This document shows, in pieces, positions 38,071-50,030 of a DNA stretch of 64,000 nt; within the stretch, counting starts at the first letter, position 1; each line of letters starts with the position of its first letter. The translations under genes were made by a program, and so were the position numbers. Below the pieces are notes generated by a model. The model worked only from the letters and a program-made list of their open reading frames with translations. It was not told the origin of the DNA and did not search any database. The stretch lies in the NCBI GenBank assembly GCA_009760855.2, contig WPIO01000007.1, positions 10,542,001 through 10,606,000 of the forward strand, given 5' to 3'. Source of the stretch: Cristatella mucedo (taxonomy: Eukaryota > Bryozoa > Phylactolaemata > Cristatellidae).

Positions 38071-38074
38071 AAGA

Positions 38075-38605
38075 AAAATACCGTGCTGACGGTTATCAGT
38101 TTGACGGTAATGACGGTTTTGTCGCTCACTTTTAGGTCTCTTCATTCTATGGCTCCAGCCTATCTTTCAGAGATACTACCCCATCAGGCAAAGCATCGTA
38201 CCACTCGCTTTTCGGAATCCAACAGTCTAGAAATACCTCGTACAAACCTTAAATCCTTTGGAGACCGTGCATTTAGCTCGTATGCTCCCACAGCCTGGAA
38301 CTCCCTCCCGACCTGCATCAGAACATCCCCTGACCTGACCACATTTAAAAGAAACTTAAAAACATACCTATTTAGGACAGCATTTAGTGGGTCCCTGCGA
38401 TTCGTCCTTCGTTTGCTTATGCGTGCTGACACTGTGCATGCTGCCACTAACCACATTTGCATGCTGACCCTGTGCATGTCACCCCTAACCATATTATTCA
38501 TTTTGTTTGTTTTTCAAAAATGATTTTACTTACCATTTCAACTGCATTTCACTTTGCAGCAAATGTAAAGCGCCTAGAAAGAGATTGATAACTCTATCTC
38601 CAGAG
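38075..38605 (+). mobile_element. L2-like LINE (A type) 3' part, young
   Basis: An open C-terminal coding stretch (LSLTFRSLHSMAPAYLSEIL ... NLKSFGDRAFSSYAPTAWN) is followed by 3' UTR and the start of the A tail. It is almost identical to 44605-45080. Confidence 0.92.
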
Positions 38606-38684
38606 ATCTCGCTACGCCTTAATACGCAATAATTAATGCGAGGAATACGAGCAAGGGATTATTTATGCGGCGGAGGCTCAGATC

Positions 38685-38745
38685 CTAAGCCCTAAACCCT
38701 AAACCATAAACCCTAAAACCCTAAAACCCTAAACCCTAAAACACT
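38685..38745. repeat. Plant-type telomere-like (CCCTAAA)n tract
   Basis: Mixed CCCTAAA and CCCTAAAA units with two variants (CCATAAA, AGCCCTAAA), about 60 bases. It is interstitial, directly next to a LINE end. It resumes, decayed, at 39413-39450. Confidence 0.9.
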
Positions 38746-38749
38746 ACAA

Positions 38750-39412
38750 CAATAATAATAATAATAATGCACTCGACAAAGTGCCCTCAGAGAACTCAAT
38801 CTCTTTCTAGGCGCTTTACATTTGCTGCAAAGGGAAATGCAATGAAATGGTGAGTAACATCATGCTTGATAAACAAACAACATGAATAACATGGTTAGTG
38901 GTGACATGCACAGGATCAGCATGCAAATGTGGTTAGTGGCAGCATGCACAGTGTCAGCACGCATAAGCACATCAAGGACGAATCGCAGGGACCCACTAAA
39001 TGCTGTCCTAAATAGGTGTGTTTTTAAGTTCTTTTTAAATGTAGTCAAGTCAGGGGACGTTCTGACGCAAGTCGGGAGGGAGTTCCAGCCTTTGGGAGCA
39101 TACGAACTGAAAAAGAATCTTCTGCTTAACAGCCTCTTAAATGCACGGTCTCCAAAGGATTTGAGGTTTGTATTTGTATTTGTATTGGTAAACTATTGGA
39201 TTCTGAAAAGCGGGTGGTACGATGCTTGGCCTGGTGGGGGAGTAGATCTGAGAGATAGGCTGGAGCCAAAGAATGAAGTGACCTAAAAGTGAGCGACAAA
39301 ACCTTGAAGTCAATCCGTTGCTTGACTGGTAGCCAGTGCAGGTCGGCGAGAAGTGGAGTAATGTGGCAACTGCGACGCTCACGACAGACAAGCCTGGCTG
39401 CGGAGTTTTGCA
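38750..39412 (-). mobile_element. L2-like LINE (A type), 5' truncated, inside the telomere-like tract
   Basis: (AAT)n then gcactcgacaaagtgccctc, 3' UTR, and antisense C-terminal coding (CHITPLLADLHWLPVKQRID and on). The 5' end is cut at gcggagttttgcacc, exactly where CCCTTAAACCCC begins. Confidence 0.92.
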
Positions 39413-39516
39413 CCCTTAAACCCCAAACACTAAACCATAAACCATATACCCCAGTGGGGGAATGTCCTACCCTAGTGGGGGAATGTCCTACCCCAGTGGG
39501 GGAATGTCCTGGGAAA
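39413..39516. repeat. Decayed CCCTAAA tract and 21-bp minisatellite (3 copies)
   Basis: ccttaaaccccaaacactaa and accataaaccatatacc, then three copies of a 21-base unit around gtgggggaatgtcctaccc (period 21, about 39451-39516). Confidence 0.85.
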
Positions 39517-40084
39517 ACGTCCATAAATGTCTGTACCCCGAAAAGTGTATCTCAGTCTTGAATAATCGGTAATAACGCTTTTCCACGATATGCCAAAAGG
39601 TATGCAAGTTAAAATTACGAACGCACCACAAAATTGTGACAGGAGGCTACTCTAAAAATGACATAAAGAGGTTGTAACTTATGCTCGTTTTTCAAAAGAT
39701 GGCCGCAGTATTCCAGCAGCTTGCCCTCTGTACTAAGCCTAACGTGACGATTGGCCTTTCAGACGCTACCCAGCTTCCGGCTGGCCTAGCTGAATTGGTG
39801 TATTTGAAAGCTGCTGAGTCAGATCCTGAGGCAGAGGACAACTTTATCACGGTATTTATATAGCATAGTAATAAAACTTGGTACCTCAGATGGAGAACGG
39901 GAGCTATTAAAACTAGAAGGCTGTTTTTTTATTGACTGGAAATTAACTTTAAAATGAGGGCACCAATGGCAAGCATGACGGTATAAGTTGATATAGCTGA
40001 CGAAGCTGAGGTTGAAGATGTTGGCTGAACCTGCTTCGCAGCCATTGCGCCGGACGATTTCACCTTGACCTGCAGTGCATCACA
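39517..40084. other. Unassigned DNA
   Basis: A short open frame at 39681-39863 (MAAVFQQLALCTKPNVTIG, with an in-frame ATG) has no recognised relative. Confidence 0.4.
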
Positions 40085-40250
40085 GAGCCGTGATGGCACA
40101 CTAGGTAAGGCGGTTGCTTTCACGACCTCAGTCCAAGGTCGTGGGTTCGATTCCTACAGTGGGCGATTTTTTATCGTCACTGCAAGCGGTGATGATAGCC
40201 GTAAAGGCTCTTTTGTCGCTATACAAAACGAGGCTGTTTAATCAGCTAGG
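40085..40250 (+). mobile_element. SINE type 1, complete
   Basis: Head gagccgtgatggcacactag, B box gggttcgattcct, body gtgatgatagccgtaaaggc, end gaggctgtttaatcagctag. Confidence 0.9.
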
Positions 40251-40336
40251 ATTTATATATTTTATTTATCACTGACTGACTCAGGAGACCGGCTATTCTT
40301 GGAGCTGCAGACTACAGCTGACTGGCTGTACCTCAG

Positions 40337-40505
40337 CCAATAGTGGCACACTAGGTAAGGCGGTTGGTTTCACGACCTCGGTCCCGAGGTCGTGGGTTCG
40401 ATTCCTGCGGTGGGCGATCCTTTATCGCCACTGCAAGCGGTGGTGATAGCCGTAAAGACTCTTCTGTCGCTATACACAAATAGGCTGTTTAATCAGCTAG
40501 TATTT
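40337..40505 (+). mobile_element. SINE type 1, complete
   Basis: Second copy in the same direction, only about 90 bases after the first: tggcacactaggtaaggcgg, gggttcgattcct, ggtgatagccgtaaagactc, taggctgtttaatcagctag. Confidence 0.9.
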
Positions 40506-41214
40506 TTGTTTTAATAGTGCTCATTCAGGACTACTATACATTTGACCCGTTTGTTACTTAATTTTTTTCCGTGTTTCCAAATTTTGACACTGTCAACGTT
40601 CCTTTTGTCGGCTGCGGTAATAAACTACCATAACTTTCTCGACCATTGACTGGTGAATGGCTTCACGGCAGCACTGCGTCTCACAGAAGACTAAGGATGA
40701 CTCTAAGGACCATTTTGGCAGACTGCGTGCTGTATTCTACCTTTCTAACAAAGAAGCTAGAAAAATGATTTGCTAGATTATTGCAAAGATTGCTATGTAT
40801 TGCCCAGACTTGAGTGCAGTTAAAAAATTGTAGAGGGTCGAAATCACCATTTTTGGATTTTGCATCTGTAATTACCGTATGTTCTTACAGAAGCTAGACT
40901 TGAATTTGCTTACCTTGATTCACAGCAACTAATCTATAAATATTCATGTATGAGCAGCTAATTACATGCAGTCAGCGAGCCATCTATCAGTACAACTCAA
41001 AGAACTAATGCTTTGCTTGCGTCCTCCGATAAGAAGAATAGCTAGTTTTAGTCAACTGATTATGGTGCATTGATCCCGACTTTGTTTTACTATAGACCTT
41101 AAGTGTCATGTTTACAAAGTTGCTCAGTAGCAACGACAGCGGAAGAATCATTCAATTTCAGCTGAGCCAAACTTGTTTGAAATTTTTGGGGCCTCCTGTG
41201 AAAATACGTTAATG
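40506..41214. other. Unassigned DNA
   Basis: I see no gene or known repeat here. Confidence 0.5.
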
Positions 41215-42295
41215 CGGCTTGTTAAATGCGCTATCTGTAGTAAGTGTTACTCAGAAACTGAAAGGCCCAACTCTCCAAATCGGTTGTACCAGCATATCAC
41301 GCGTAGCTTCTGGACGAAGTCGTGATGTCCTCTTCACCTCGCCCGATGAAAACGTCAGCTCCGCCGTCAAGAATGCATACTTGCACCAACGTAACGGTGC
41401 GAGAATTCGTGCTTGCATGGATACGGACACCGCAGCCTAACTGGTCCATGGATTGGTGACATCCAACCACTAGATTGGTGATATCCCGATAACGCATTTG
41501 TAAGACTGCTTTACTTATTGGTCTGCCTGAACGTGCACTGGCACGCTTCTAGTCAGCGAAAAACTCAGCAGCTAGGCTTATCCTTTGTAGACGTCGCAAC
41601 TGGCACGTGATACCACGGCTCACCGGTCTTCACCACCTGCCTATCGAGCAACGCATCGACTTGGAGAGCCTGTCGCTCACCTTTAGGTCCCTCCATTATC
41701 CTGCTCCTGCGGCCTACCAACCTGGACTAGTTTCACTTTCCTTCATCACGCCGCCTCCCGTCACTCTTTTGGCTCCGGTCGATTTACTTTCCGGCCCCTG
41801 ACTGACTTCACATTCCTCGGAGACCGTGCTTGCAGTGACTAGGCTCCCAAAGCTGAGAACTACCTACTGACTTTCATCTTGTCATCTTCTGATATTGTGT
41901 CATTCGTGTATGGAAGCAGAAGAACTGCCTGTGCCACGCAGCCTTTGTTTGCTTTGTCTGAGTGACTTGTCCTTTTTTATGCGGTTCAGCAATATGAAAA
42001 AATATGCATTTCGTTACTAATGGCAACAACGACATGCATGCATGCTCTGCTTTGTTTTCCCATTGACGACTTAAGTGAGCGTGTCTAACTAACTGGGGTC
42101 CTACAAACCAGAAGCCATGAGCCGTGTGTGCGCCTGTGCGTGCCTGTCTTAGCATGATAATTGTGCGCTTTCTCATGCTTGCCTTAGCAGAATACTTTTG
42201 ATTTGTAATATATATTTGATAGTATTTCTCCTGCAACGAGTTGCAAGGCGCTTAGATAGAGACTACGTTCTCTTTTGGTGCTATATGAGCGATTT
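41215..42295 (+). mobile_element. Old L2-like LINE fragment and tail
   Basis: 41215-41400 resembles the stretch after the RT core, 41600-41860 the C-terminal domain (gagcctgtcgctcaccttta, gtccctccattatc), and 42226-42290 a tail (aaggcgcttagatagagact). Stops are frequent. Confidence 0.6.
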
Positions 42296-43975
42296 TTTTA
42301 AAGCGGTAAAGCATTGACTGATTTAGCCAATTTCAACTAGTAATAATGAATCGCCTGCTGCAGAGCTCGAATCTACGACCGGGATTGTTAGTACTAGCAC
42401 ATGACAAGTATCTGACACATTGCATTTTGAGGCTGTAACTGCATCTTAATCAGAACTGCCTTTGATGCAACAATAAGAAACTGCGATAATGTTGCTAGGA
42501 TTCCATCCTTGAATTGATGGCTATCTGTTTTGTGGAATAAAAGCCAGCTGATGACGGGCGCAAAGCTACTAAAGTGCCTAAAAATGTCAATCGTCTGCGA
42601 AACTATGACGGTCTGTAGACCATCTTACTGCTGACTGACGCTATGACAACGGAAGAGCAGCTCAGTATGTCGGAGGCAGCGCAATAAACTGCAATGCATT
42701 TTGCATGCACAAAGGACAGGCAAACAAAGAACATATCAAAGCTGACGAGGAAGCTCTGCATCTGCGTCATCTAGTGTAAGACCACCATCCCTCTCGAGTC
42801 CGAATGTCAGGAGGCTGCTCAAATGGCTGAGCGCATCGCTGCTACGCCTACGTGACACGCTGTCCTCCCAGCACAAGCAGAGTGCATAGTGTTTATCAGC
42901 TCAGAGGTTCGCTGAGGGTACTTTGATCTCCGCCTACCTCGATTACAAGACACAAATTTGCTCAGACCTATCGTTTGGAAAGGCGCTATTGCGCCAGTAA
43001 GCCTTTCGTACTCCGGTGCTTACCCCTGTCGTCGTCGCCTGACTGTCTATATGATATTGGGCTCACTCCGATGTATGTGCATCAGCTCCAACTCTACCAA
43101 TGGACCGTAGCGGCACGTGCGCTCTTGAGTTCAGATCAATGGTATAACTCAGTCCGCGGCCGAGAGCATTCCCTGCAAGGTTCAAGGTTCAAGGTTGATA
43201 GCCCAGTATAACCGACGGGGGTCGCGGTAGTAGGCGTAAAAGCTCCAACGCTTCCTCTTGCCAGTGCCTGCTTCTGATCACTTCCTGCAGGCACCCCTTG
43301 TGAGATAATTTGATCTGGGCCAACATGGTCTTATCAAGTTGACTGTTTAAACACTGCAGATCACTATCCTTGCTTCGCAGATTTCGTGCTTGAATTTCTG
43401 GAGCAGCAGATACAGTTAGAAGCTAATTTTTGGCTAGCATTTTATCAACGTGGGAGTGTAACTCAAACTCGCAGTAACTAACGAAAACTGGTCAACATAC
43501 AGCTTTATTAAGAGTCTAGAGAGGCCAAGTTCGGAAGCTGGCTACTCAGCGATTCGAGTTAAAAGTAAGCAAGTACGGTGAGTGAAAGCTATGAAACTTT
43601 AAAGCACAAATCGGCAGCATGATGGTGAATATATAATTATCTTGTCCGGAAGGATTGCACACGAGCGAATAATTTTACAAGCCCTACATCCCAGGGGCCA
43701 GATGCATTTGTCCGGGGGGGGGTCCGTCCTTCTTATTGGCTATGCCGCATCACATGCTCCTCAAAATCCACTATAGAGTATACGAGTCCAAAAGTGGTCT
43801 ATTACCGTCGTGAGGAGCTAGCTTATAATTGTGAGAATTCCGTTATGAACGAATCAAAAGTACTCTACCATAGTGTTTAATTGGGATTGTTCTAGTTTCG
43901 CTACTTTTTGTGTGTGTTAACCCTTAGTGCGACCAATAAAATCGGTAATCAGAATCTAGGCTTCCGTTTTATGTA
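42296..43975. other. Unassigned DNA with a SINE-like scrap
   Basis: About 43160-43260 has (ggttcaa)3 then cgacgggggtcgcggtagta and ggcgtaaaagctc, perhaps a diverged SINE body. 42600-42870 is open in pieces but resembles nothing I know. Confidence 0.4.
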
Positions 43976-44500
43976 GAGGGCGTACAGCTGTACCTGCGTC
44001 CTGATCTCTACCTACCTTCCTGATCGTCGAACTCTCGGGCCTCCCTTCATATTACTGGCAATAGCACTTGGATGGCAGCTAACTTTGGCAAACGTAATGT
44101 CGATCAAACCAGATAATAACTTTCAAATGGATTTTGCCAACTTATCTCATTTAGCCTCAGCAGAGAGTCTGGGTTCAAAGAGACAAGTTTCAAGGTTCAA
44201 GAGTCAAACTTCCAAATGGCCTTTCACTGGGTGACCTCCAGAGTCAAGTCTGCCTACTTTAATCTAGATGTTGTTGCAAGAAAAGCTGTTCTTACTTAAA
44301 TGCCATGGCAAAGCTGGTCCGCGCATTTTGTTATACACACACGCGCACGCGCACCCGCACGCGCACACGCACGCACGCACGCACACACACACACACATAT
44401 CCCAGAGGTTCAGCCATGTGTCTCGTTTGCTGAAGGAACTGCGATGGTTCCCATTTGATCAACGGATGCAGCGAACATTTCTTACACTGACCTACAAACT
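43976..44500 (+). mobile_element. Patchwork of LINE fragments with a (CA/CG)n repeat
   Basis: A-type debris at about 43980-44330, an alternating CA/CG microsatellite at 44335-44398, then a B-type piece (LLKELRWFPFDQRMQ) up to 44500, where a young A copy begins. Confidence 0.65.
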
Positions 44501-45122
44501 CTGCAGCTAGGCTTGTCTGTCGTGAGCGTCGCAGTTGCCACATTACTCCACTTCTCGCCGACCTGCACTGGTTACCAGTCAAGCAACGGATTGACTTCAA
44601 GGTTTTGTCGCTCACTTTTAGGTCTCTTCATTCTATGGCTCCAGCCTATCTTTCAGATATACTACCCCATCAGGCAAAGCATCGTACCACTCGCTTTTCG
44701 AAATCCAACAGTCTAGAAATACCTCGTACAAACCTTAAATCCTTTGGAGACCGTGCATTTAGCTCGTATGCTCCCACAGCCTGGAACTCCCTCCCGACCT
44801 GCATCAGAACATCCCCTGACCTGACCACATTTAAAAGAAACTTAAAAACATACCTATTTAGGACAGCATTTAGTGGGTCCTTGTGATTCGTCCTCGATGT
44901 GCTTATGCGTGCTGACACTGTTCATGCTACCACTAACCACATTTGCATGCTGACCCAGTGCATGTAACCCCTAACCATGTTATTCATTTTGTTTGTTTTT
45001 CAAGCATGATTTTACTTACTATTCTATTGCGTATCACTTTGCAGCAAATGTAAAGCGCCTAGAAAGAGATTAAGTTCTCTGAGGGCGCTTTATCAAGTGC
45101 AATATTATTATTATTATTATAA
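44500..45122 (+). mobile_element. L2-like LINE (A type) 3' part, young
   Basis: C-terminal coding (LSLTFRSLHSMAPAYLSDIL and on) followed by the full 3' UTR, tail tagaaagagattaagttctc and (ATT)n. Almost identical to 38090-38600, with few changes. Confidence 0.93.
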
Positions 45123-45144
45123 GCATCGCCGCCGCTTGGCTTTT

Positions 45145-45720
45145 TCATATCGAGCTGAGCTTCTGCTTCAGCGCCAGTCTCCTCGTGCCTTCACGTCCTC
45201 TGTGGACTATATGTGTTAGCTGTTTAACTCCTACGCTTTAAAGACAGCTGACGATAGAAGCTTCTGCTCTGAAGGTCCTAGACTGTGGAACTCTCGGAAA
45301 ACTCTCGGACCACAGCATCGTCTCTCCTGCTGCCGACTGTTCCACATCTTTTCTAGCCATCCTGAGCTGTTACTTCCATGCTACCCACTTCTTCGACTGC
45401 CCTGCTGACTCAGCTTTGCTTCTCTCTTTTTCTGTTTGTTGCATGACATAAAGTCTGTTGGCTAATGTATACTTACCAAAAGCCGTTTATGCTTGAGTGC
45501 TCTATAGAAAACCCTCCTGCGTAACACCCACCTAGTCTTCATGTTTTTTTGGAGTTAGAGACAGAGATTCGTTAAATTATATTATGTGCTTATGCGAGCT
45601 GAAATTGTTTTCTCACGCCAGCTCCACCCAATTGACATGCTATTTTCTAGCATCTGTAAGGTGCGTAAAAAGATACTGATTTCTCTTTGGGCGCTGCACA
45701 AACATTTTATTCTAGTTATT
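45145..45720 (+). mobile_element. B-type LINE 3' end followed by an A-type tail
   Basis: B: gacgatagaagcttctgctc and gtctgttggctaatg, ending in a gagttagagacagagattcg segment (about 45145-45585). A: gcgtaaaaagatactgattt and gggcgctgcac, then ATT-rich (about 45640-45720). Confidence 0.75.
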
Positions 45721-46270
45721 ATTAAGTCGCGGTTAAATTAACTACGATAGGAATGTTTCATCCCGTACGGTAGCGCTCCTATCAATTATCCAGACAGCAT
45801 TAGAGCTGTTGTGAAAGTCGACGATTTTAAAAAGCATAGTTTAGCAAAAATTTAGTGGAAAAAGTAGCAATCTTTAAACGTGATCAAACACTTTCGCTCG
45901 TGATAGAAGCCGGGCTGGGAGAAAGATAAGACACAGAGCTAAGCTCGCGTGAAGCAGGAGGCCACTGCACGCCGTCTAGTCAGCAGCTACAAAGTGGGAC
46001 TACGGCGAGATTTTTGACACGATCAACTGCCGTATGTCTCACGGATCCAGCATGGTTAAACGGCCGCCCTGGAACGGGCAACCGTCTGCCATGCAGCTGC
46101 TGATATCCAGTATCAAAGCAAAAGAGCTGAGCAGCAGCAACAGCAAGCAGCAAAGGCAAGTGTCAACGACTCTCGGATAGACACAATGGACACGCGGTTT
46201 GATACTTAGGTGACCTACGGCACTCAAGGCGAAAGAGACCACGCTAATGTCCGGCAGCAGCTCGCGTGTT
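45721..46270. other. Unassigned DNA
   Basis: I see no gene here. 46085-46175 is open with Ser/Gln-rich coding and no family. Confidence 0.4.
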
Positions 46271-46395
46271 CTTTGCATAATATAACTTCATCTCTATCCA
46301 GATGCTTTACATCTCGAGCCTCAGGGCTCGAGTTCACGACCTCGGTCATTAGCGATGAGCACCTTACCCCTGGGAAAAACCAGGGTGGCAGCACA
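46271..46395 (-). mobile_element. SINE type 2: tRNA-like head with LINE A-like tail
   Basis: On the minus strand: ggggtaaggtgctcatcg (A-box region), gtgaactcgagccctga (B-box region), then gtaaagcatctggatagaga and gaagttatattatgc, a diverged A tail. Confidence 0.6.
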
Positions 46396-46609
46396 CACCT
46401 TAGTGCTTGGCACTAATCCTCCGGTACAAGGCTCCCCCAGCCTCAGCCGACCTAGCAACTCTGCCAGGCGATCCCAACAGGATTTTTCTTGAATACTTAA
46501 TGACCAGTGTCGTTCATCTCTGTCGTGCTAGCCCTCGCTCTAGAAAATACTCGTTTGACCTCCTAACTCGTAATCTGACACAGATAGAATTCATATCTAG
46601 GCTCAGTAA

Positions 46610-46975
46610 TGAAATTTAATGCAGCATATCTTCTTTTGTAACTCCACAAAGCTACAAGAACTAAGTGGGTGAGCTTCCTGTGACGCACTCAAAGCGTAAG
46701 CGACTTTCGGTGCACATACCGTAGCCACCCGACTTTATCTAAAACAAAAAACAAAGAAAATGTGGGAAGAAGAATAGCTGAGTCCGGAGGGCAGTAGAGG
46801 CAGTGAGTCGCATGGAAGTAGGAGCTCAAGATGGCTGGAAAGAATTTGCCACCGTCGGCAGCAGGAGAGTAGATATCGTTGCGAAAGAATTTTGGAAATG
46901 AGCTCCACAGTCTAGGATCTATAGAGCAAGCTTCTGCCACCAAATGTCTGTATGCGTAAGAATATACCTTCTCTA
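46610..46975 (-). mobile_element. L2-like LINE (B type) 3' end
   Basis: B tail antisense (tttgtaactccacaaagcta, cggtgcacataccgtagcca) and C-terminal coding (IDPRLWSSFPKFFRNDIYSP, SSYFHATH). Confidence 0.85.
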
Positions 46976-48055
46976 GTTTTAGTTTAAGAATTCCTGAGGT
47001 TTTCCATCATGATCTGAGCACTTCACCCCTAAGTTTTCTTATGATGCCTCTTAACTTCTACTTTGGTTGAATTCCACAAAGCAATTGTATACAGGGTCAA
47101 AATATTGTAAATAAGTTGATTTTTTTCTATTTCAAACCTGGGAGTGTATCTTTCACTTCAAATGAAGACTACTAGCAGCCATTTTTATGGTTTGAGACCA
47201 ACCTGTAGGCATTTTTATGGTTTACAACCAACCTGTAGGCACGAGCCTGTGTTCTAGTGAACTGACTTGTGAAGGTTACCGTTAGTTCACAGGTATATTT
47301 TTTTCGGCTACATGAGCCTAGTTATATATTGTGGAACTTATAAAATTTTGATTTGAAGGAACGGCTGAGATTTCTACTGACGTGCTTTTATTCTGACAAA
47401 TCTAGTATTAAGAATAAAGGAAACCCAAAAGAGGGGGAAATGTGAGCGACAGAAATTCTCAGCAAGCTCTTGAATTAAGCGTTTCCTGAATGAATCTGAG
47501 TTTTCTACGCGGATCCTAAGCACCAAGTTTCGCAAGTAATCTTGCTAATTTCAATATGAATAAATTATACTTTGGCGCCCTGAAGTCACTCTTATACGTT
47601 TAAAGTTAACCAAGTCTGGATGTGAAAAGGGCTAAGTATATAGCCTTTTTGGTGAAACTTTCAAACTGAAGCGGATAAAGATGATGCAAATATTTTAGCA
47701 CAATATCCTCGGATATAACAGCTGAATTTAATTCTTGCTCCTTTTTTTACCAAAGTTATCTTCTTAGTTCGTTTCACTGAGGAGAACTTTTGTCTTTCCA
47801 CTGTCAAGCTTTATTAAAACTACAGACTCGCAGAATCAAATGTCAGCTAGTCCTGAGATGTTTTTGGTGAAGTCGACGTAGAGAGAAGATAAAATGCAGG
47901 TAGAGTTTACCGTAATCTGTACGTAACCTAATATTGCGACTCTGAGTGATCAGGCATGTGACGAGTGTGGAGACCAGGGGAGCCAAGCACTAACACCAGG
48001 GACGTCACATCTAACGGACCTGGTAGCTGAATACTGACCATGGGATGACATGGCG
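46976..48055. other. AT-rich unassigned DNA
   Basis: Contains a 30-base tandem duplication (47178-47238, tttttatggttt...ccaacctgtag). I see no gene. Confidence 0.5.
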
Positions 48056-48059
48056 TGAG

Positions 48060-49010
48060 CCATCCAAAAGTAATGAATGCTAAATCCACATATTTATGCA
48101 GGTCCAAATTTGTGTGATGTTGCTTTGCTGAAAGTGTGCAGATTTGATTGTGGAGCTGATGTGGTCATCTAGGGAAAGGTCACTTTGGAACAGGGACACC
48201 TAGCTTGCATTTAAAGAAGCTACAGCAGATATACTGGCTGAGCCTATTTTGAGTGATAGGCTTTCCAAGTTCTGAGTAACTGTCGGTTCGCCCGTTACGA
48301 TTAAGCTGGTTTTATCAAGTTTAGGCGCCTGTGACGTTCAGCAACTTCCACTTCTAACCTAGCCTTTAATATAATCTGAGAAAGTATAATGATACATTTT
48401 TAGTACCCTCTGAGAACTTAATCTCTTTCTAAGCACTTTATGTATGCTGTAAAGGAAGCATCATAAAATGATTAGTAAGATGCACAAATCGGCAAGCACA
48501 ACATGGTAAGAGGTGACACGCACACTGTCAATGTGTAAAATATTGAATGGCAGTAATACATATCACAAGAGATTTGAGAGACTTCAACGTGCCGGAAGGC
48601 ATAGAGGAATCGCAGCACAGGTACAGCTATGCATCATCTGCATAAAAATGAAAGCTTATGGTTAGCCTAGATTATGGTTAGCAGTTACATCGGCCAGAAC
48701 GAGAGTATTGATTATGAAAAGATGTGGACCAAGTAGCACAGATCCCTTCGGCGTGCAGTAATGTAAAGGATTCACGGATGATTGTTGCCCGTCGACATCA
48801 ATGTTGTGAAATCTCCCACTGAGCTTCGATCTTAGTCGTTGCAGTACAGTGCCAGTGATGTCCACGCGAGACAATATGCACTCAAGAGCGACTTAATGAT
48901 CAATGATATGGAACGCTACTGTGATATCTCGCAGAAATACAAGAGATACTTCAAACAAAGAACAAATCATAGTTCCTGAGACAGTCATGATACACGCTCG
49001 GCAATGCTGA
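48060..49010 (-). mobile_element. L2-like LINE (A type) fragments, composite
   Basis: Antisense RT C-side (about 48125-48320), then a separate A tail (about 48390-48470, gtaccctctgagaacttaat), then antisense RT (about 48560-49010, with a LADVTANHNLG remnant). At least two insertions are joined. Confidence 0.75.
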
Positions 49011-49014
49011 TTCT

Positions 49015-49200
49015 ACGGTAATGTAATGTAATTTATCTCCGTCTGTAACTCCACAAAGTCATGAAGACCATGTGGGTGTTATGCAGGAGAGTTTTGTATA
49101 GCGCACTCACAGTGTGGCCTAGTGGCTTTCTTCGGTAGCCCAGACAAAAGGGAACTACAATAATCAAGCCGACACAGAACTAAGGAGCTAGTTAAATGCT
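49015..49200 (-). mobile_element. L2-like LINE (B type) tail
   Basis: (TAATG)-type repeats, then ctccgtctgtaactccacaa, aggagagttttgtatagcgc and ttcttcggtagccc. Confidence 0.85.
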
Positions 49201-49298
49201 TTGCAAGTCACTGTGCAAAGCTTCCTTTTCAACATACTTAAACTGCTTAGAAAGAGATATAGTGCTCTTGGGTTGCCATACTAATGTCTCCGTGCTGT

Positions 49299-50030
49299 TG
49301 TAACCGGGTTCCAGGGGTCAGAGGCTAATTCCCGCCAAACCCCGCCATCCTCCGGCCACGCTGCCGCTCGCCATGCCGCCGAGCTAGGGTAAGACGAGCG
49401 GCCGTCAGGTTAAACATCTTTATAACGCATGCGCCAACAACAACGGGGGAACTAAACAAGTCTACAGGGAGGGTCCTATACACAGTACACTACGGGGGCG
49501 CAAGACGACGCAGCAAGCGCGAACAAACGTGTTAGTTGGGGTCAGTCGGCTTCCGCAGTCCTGTCGTTGTACCGACTCCGAGTCCAACAGTACGAGCGTA
49601 CGCCGTCCAAAACCCGGCTGGCTGAGTAACTGCTGGCTAGTCTGAGTCGACAACTACCACAGTCGTAAGCTTCCACCGAAAGACGCCAACACACGGGGGT
49701 CACGAACACGCTACACGGAGAAAGCGGAATAAAAACAAGTCAACAACGAGCGAGCTATCCAGCTCCGCTCGGGCCTTGGGTACTCGTTCCCTTGCGTGCG
49801 TGACAGCATCGCCGGAGCACGCCTGCACGAATCCAGGTGCATAACTCGGCGAGACCGGGAGCCTCCAACACCACGACTTACTTGGCCACCTTCCTGTACC
49901 CTAGAGCCCCGGTGACCTCACGTCACCGCATACATCCGGCCGTGCCGTAGGTCCGACCCCGGCCTAGCCGGAGACCCTAACCCTCACTATAGCCGTCCGG
50001 TCCCAGCCAACCGAACCCAGCCTGGGTACA
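49299..50030. mobile_element. Solo LTR of an LTR retrotransposon (732 bp)
   Basis: Begins TGTAACCGGG and ends CTGGGTACA, flanked by identical CTGT on both sides (49295-49298, 50031-50034). The interrupted LINE A tail resumes after it as ttattatt. It contains tttataa (about 49420-49426) and ggaataaaaac (AATAAA about 49729), in the order expected for promoter and poly(A) signal in plus orientation. It is much more GC-rich than the flanks. No internal region or second LTR is seen. The superfamily is not determined. Confidence 0.75.
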
